DNA from: CAYJAD01 sp964369995
GTDB lineage: Bacteria > Desulfobacterota > Desulfovibrionia > Desulfovibrionales > Desulfovibrionaceae
NCBI GenBank assembly: GCA_964369995.1
Contig: CAYJHH010000003.1
Location: 1 to 64,000, forward strand
Length of the DNA stretch: 64,000 nucleotides
Direction of reading: 5' to 3'
Part shown: positions 61,423 to 64,000 of the stretch, in pieces
How positions within the stretch are numbered: position 1 is the stretch's first letter
Layout: every line of letters begins with the position of its first letter
Notes under the pieces: model-generated
Told to the model about the DNA's origin: nothing
The model's database searches: none
The model's input: only the letters and a program-made list of their open reading frames with translations
Made by a program: the position numbers and the translations under genes

Positions 61423-61923
61423 ATGGCCATGGAAATTGAAAGAAAGTTTCTTGTGCACGGAAGCCCCTGGCAAGAACTTAGCATTACCGGAACCAAATAC
61501 ACACAAGGCTACCTAAGCACGGACAAAGACCGTGTGGTGCGCGTGCGCCTGTGCGAGCCTTTAGCCGCGCAGCCCTCCTCTACCTTTACGCCCAAGGCTT
61601 TTATTACCATAAAAAGCGCCCTTTCCGGCATAAGCGCTTCAGAATACGAATACGCCATTCCTTCTGAAGATGCACGTATACTCTTAGATACCTTGGCAAC
61701 AAAACCCTTCATTGAAAAAATACGCTACAAAATCCCTCATGAGCAACATCTGTGGGAAGTAGATGTTTTTTTAGGCATCAATACAGGTCTTGTCTTGGCA
61801 GAAATTGAGCTTAGCAATGAACAAGAAAGTTTTATGACACCACCATGGCTTGGTGAAGAGGTGAGCCATGATATGCGTTATAAAAATGTTCATTTAATTA
61901 CCAATCCTTTTTCTACATGGTAG
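61423..61923 (+). CDS. CYTH-domain (triphosphate tunnel) protein
   Basis: A 166-residue protein. The hallmark ExExK lies at the N-terminus (MEIERKFLV), with alternating charged residues lining the tunnel (RVVRVRLCE, FITIKSA, EYEYAIP, IEKIRYKIP, WEVDVFLG, LAEIEL). Members hydrolyse inorganic triphosphate or related substrates, or make cAMP. Single-domain bacterial forms are usually triphosphatases. Start at 61423, or at 61429 (second Met). Confidence 0.88.
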   Translation: MAMEIERKFLVHGSPWQELSITGTKYTQGYLSTDKDRVVRVRLCEPLAAQPSSTFTPKAFITIKSALSGISASEYEYAIPSEDARILLDTLATKPFIEKIRYKIPHEQHLWEVDVFLGINTGLVLAEIELSNEQESFMTPPWLGEEVSHDMRYKNVHLITNPFSTW

Positions 61924-61950
61924 AATTTTTTCCCACACGAGGCACGCATT

Positions 61951-64000
61951 ATGGCTCATAAAGGCCCGCATATTTCCATCTCTCCAGTGTATGTGGTCAA
62001 CCGCATTCTCCGCATCAATCGTAATGACTTTGAGGAGTGGCCAGAATCCGTGCGCCACTTGGCCATTGCCATAGCCGAAGAATTATTCCTTGTGGCGTAT
62101 AATCCTTTTATAGATGCGGAAACTGTACGTCAAAGCGTGCAAAAGACCTTTGACGCCAATTCGCTGGCTTTGGCGCATCACTATGCCACCAGTATTGGCG
62201 AAGGCATTACCATGTTTTGGTCTGCCCATGAAGCGGAAGTGGCTTTTCGCGGGGAACTTATCGAAGCTTTTCGCTCCATTATGCCGGAGGAATGTATTAT
62301 TACCCGTCCGGGCGCACTGGTAGAAAACGCCACCGACGCCACCGACTTGCGCATGGAACTGCCACTTTGTGTTGTGGAACCAAGCACCACGGAACAGGTG
62401 GCAGAATTGGTGCGTTTGGCCAATGATAAAAAATTTGCTCTTATTCCTCGTGGCGGCGGCTCCGGCATGACTGGAGGAGCTGTGCCGGCTCGTAAGCGTA
62501 CAGTCATTGTAAGCCTTACTCGCTTAACGCGTATTTCGTCCATTGATACCGACAACCTCACCTTTACCTGTGAAGCGGGCTTACTTACCCACGAAGCCAT
62601 TAAGGCTGCAGATGCTAAAGGACTTTTCTTTTCCATAGATCCGGCCTCAAAATTAGCCTCCACCATAGGGGGTAATATTGCAGAAAATGCCGGTGGCCCT
62701 TGCGCTTTTGAATACGGCACCACGCTTGATAACTTGCTCTGGTGGCGCATGGTGACCCCCACCGGTGAAATCATTACTGTGGAGCGCAAAAATCATCCTC
62801 GCCATAAAATTCTCCCCAATGAGCACGCCATTTTTGAAATCAAGGACATGTCAGGCGGCGTACGAAATGTGGTGCAACTGCATGGCGAAGAAGTACGGCT
62901 GCCTGGCCTTGGCAAAGATGTAACCAACAAAGCTTTGGGTGGCCTTCCCGGTATGCAAAAGGAAGGGGTGGATGGCCTCATTACAGAAGCAAGCTTCGTA
63001 CTTCACAAAAAACCTAAATACTCTAAAGTTATCGTGCTGGAATTTTTTGGCAGATCCATGCACCCTGCCGCCGTGGTCATTGGCGAGCTTGTAAAATTAC
63101 GCGATCAAATACGCCAAGATGGTGATTATGCCAGTATTTCCGCTCTGGAAGAATTTAACGTAAAATATGTTCAAGCCATTGGGTACAAAAGAAAATCTAC
63201 CCAATACGAAGGCGACCCCATATCCGTTATCATAGTACAAGTGGACGGCGATGATGAAGCCTTATTAGAAAAATGTATGCAAGCCATTGTGGCTGTGGTG
63301 GAACAGCAAGATAATGTGGACTGCTCTGTAGCTAAAGACGCTAAGGAAGCCGAGCTTTTTTGGGAAGATAGACACAAACTCTCAGCCATAGCCAAGCGCA
63401 CTTCTGGTTTTAAAATCAATGAAGACGTGGTTATCCCCATGGCTCGTATTCCTGACTTTGCTCTCTTTTTGGAACAGCTCAACTTAGAGTGTGTGGCCTC
63501 AGCTTTCCGTCATGCCATGCAATCTGTAGGGCGTTTGCCAGGCTTTCCCTTAGAAGACAAAGAGTTTAACCGTGAGTTTTCTTACATTTCCAAAGTGGCG
63601 CAAGGTGATGTGTCCGCCACGGAAGTGAGCGATGAAGAAATGTTCTTACGCGCTGTGCTCTTTCTTAAACAAATTGCCACTAAATATGCCGTATTAGAGA
63701 AAAAAATACTACAAATCATTGATTATATGTACGCTAGCCGCATTGTGGTAGCCAGTCATATGCACGCAGGCGATGGCAATTGCCACGTCAATATCCCTGT
63801 GAACTCCAGTGACCACCATATGCTGGAAGAAGCAGAACATGTGGCGGCGCGCGTTATGCACACAGCCCAAGATATGGGCGGCGCTGTTTCCGGAGAGCAT
63901 GGCATAGGCATCACTAAAATTGCCTTCTTACACCAAGATAAAATTAATGATTTGCGTGAATTTAAAGAAAGAGTGGACCCTCGCGATATTTTAAATCCCG
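61951..64000 (+). CDS. FAD-linked oxidase (D-lactate dehydrogenase/glycolate oxidase GlcD-type), 3'-truncated
   Basis: Open from ATG 61951 (GAGG eight bases upstream) to the window edge, 683 codons without a stop. After an N-terminal stretch of about 110 residues, the FAD-binding type 4 domain has PRGGGSGMTGGAVP and ASTIGGNIAENAGGP. The C-terminal oxidase part has DGDGNCHVNIP-like HMHAGDGNCHVNIP and SGEHGIGITK near the right edge. The protein is already longer than simple GlcD, so it may be the large form with an extra C-terminal iron-sulfur region seen in Desulfovibrio. It probably oxidises lactate or a similar 2-hydroxyacid for energy. Confidence 0.9.
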   Translation, partial: MAHKGPHISISPVYVVNRILRINRNDFEEWPESVRHLAIAIAEELFLVAYNPFIDAETVRQSVQKTFDANSLALAHHYATSIGEGITMFWSAHEAEVAFRGELIEAFRSIMPEECIITRPGALVENATDATDLRMELPLCVVEPSTTEQVAELVRLANDKKFALIPRGGGSGMTGGAVPARKRTVIVSLTRLTRISSIDTDNLTFTCEAGLLTHEAIKAADAKGLFFSIDPASKLASTIGGNIAENAGGPCAFEYGTTLDNLLWWRMVTPTGEIITVERKNHPRHKILPNEHAIFEIKDMSGGVRNVVQLHGEEVRLPGLGKDVTNKALGGLPGMQKEGVDGLITEASFVLHKKPKYSKVIVLEFFGRSMHPAAVVIGELVKLRDQIRQDGDYASISALEEFNVKYVQAIGYKRKSTQYEGDPISVIIVQVDGDDEALLEKCMQAIVAVVEQQDNVDCSVAKDAKEAELFWEDRHKLSAIAKRTSGFKINEDVVIPMARIPDFALFLEQLNLECVASAFRHAMQSVGRLPGFPLEDKEFNREFSYISKVAQGDVSATEVSDEEMFLRAVLFLKQIATKYAVLEKKILQIIDYMYASRIVVASHMHAGDGNCHVNIPVNSSDHHMLEEAEHVAARVMHTAQDMGGAVSGEHGIGITKIAFLHQDKINDLREFKERVDPRDILNP

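Noticed and set aside
1..64000. CRISPR arrays, tRNA or rRNA genes, prophage or defence genes
   Set aside because: None was recognised on either strand during reading. A tRNA or covariance-model scan would be needed to exclude a missed short RNA.

Overview
The window reads as a piece of chromosome from a dissimilatory sulfite/sulfate-reducing bacterium of the Desulfovibrionaceae type. It opens in the 3' end of dsrD (normally downstream of dsrAB). It also carries a TauE/SafE permease, a CobB/DsrN-type amidase, an AsnC-like siroheme decarboxylase (Ahb) subunit beside hemL, a Desulfovibrio-style outer-membrane porin, and a FAD-linked lactate/glycolate-type oxidase running off the right edge. By eye the base composition is moderate, with A+T-rich intergenic stretches, so low-G+C members of the family are candidates. 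The species cannot be decided from the sequence alone.

Layout. Bases 1-6300 (+): dsrD end, tauE-like permease, cobB/dsrN, a glycosyltransferase, a zinc-ribbon membrane protein, a small protein and a lipoprotein. Bases 6300-15400 (-): rpoN, hpf, rapZ and the mannose-family PTS genes EIIA, EIIB and EIIC, with a giant AsmA-like protein upstream. The EIIC reading frame is broken exactly at a run of nine T. Bases 15500-19200: glycosyltransferase, small membrane protein (-), radical SAM protein, DUF554 protein. Bases 19200-25600: large hybrid histidine kinase, RRM RNA-binding protein with a structured leader and 3' region, an unrecognised SLOG-like protein, RarD-type permease. Bases 25650-28700: ahb subunit-hemL behind a promoter carrying inverted repeats, then adk. 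Bases 28700-36150: intergenic repeat R1, an unknown protein, a flavoprotein, the potABCD polyamine operon, sdaA. Bases 36190-38950 (-): two tandem purine permeases. Bases 39280-43981: ftsH-folP-cdaA-cdaR (c-di-AMP synthesis), followed by repeat R2. Bases 44400-50900: a second hybrid kinase (-), a GGDEF protein and a PilZ-type protein. Bases 50980-57700: corC-like, lnt, prfB with a programmed +1 frameshift, a degenerate GGDEF-like protein, flhG/minD-like ATPase, HU, dapA. Bases 57800-64000: porin (-), phenylacetate-CoA-ligase-like protein, CYTH protein, FAD-linked oxidase (partial).

Genes that belong together. DsrD, CobB/DsrN, the Ahb subunit and HemL all bear on tetrapyrroles and sulfite reduction: siroheme is both the DsrAB cofactor and the precursor of haem in this lineage. 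RpoN, HPF, RapZ and the PTS proteins form the familiar regulatory PTS cluster. CdaA/CdaR (c-di-AMP), the active-looking GGDEF protein, the PilZ protein and the degenerate GGDEF protein form a nucleotide second-messenger layer.

No CRISPR array, tRNA, rRNA, prophage or transposase gene was seen. The most unusual signals are the EIIC frame break at a slippery homopolymer, a two-copy dispersed intergenic repeat with conserved hairpins (28742-29015 and 43983-44334), the inverted-repeat architecture in front of the ahb-hemL pair, and the long palindrome in front of the SLOG-like gene.
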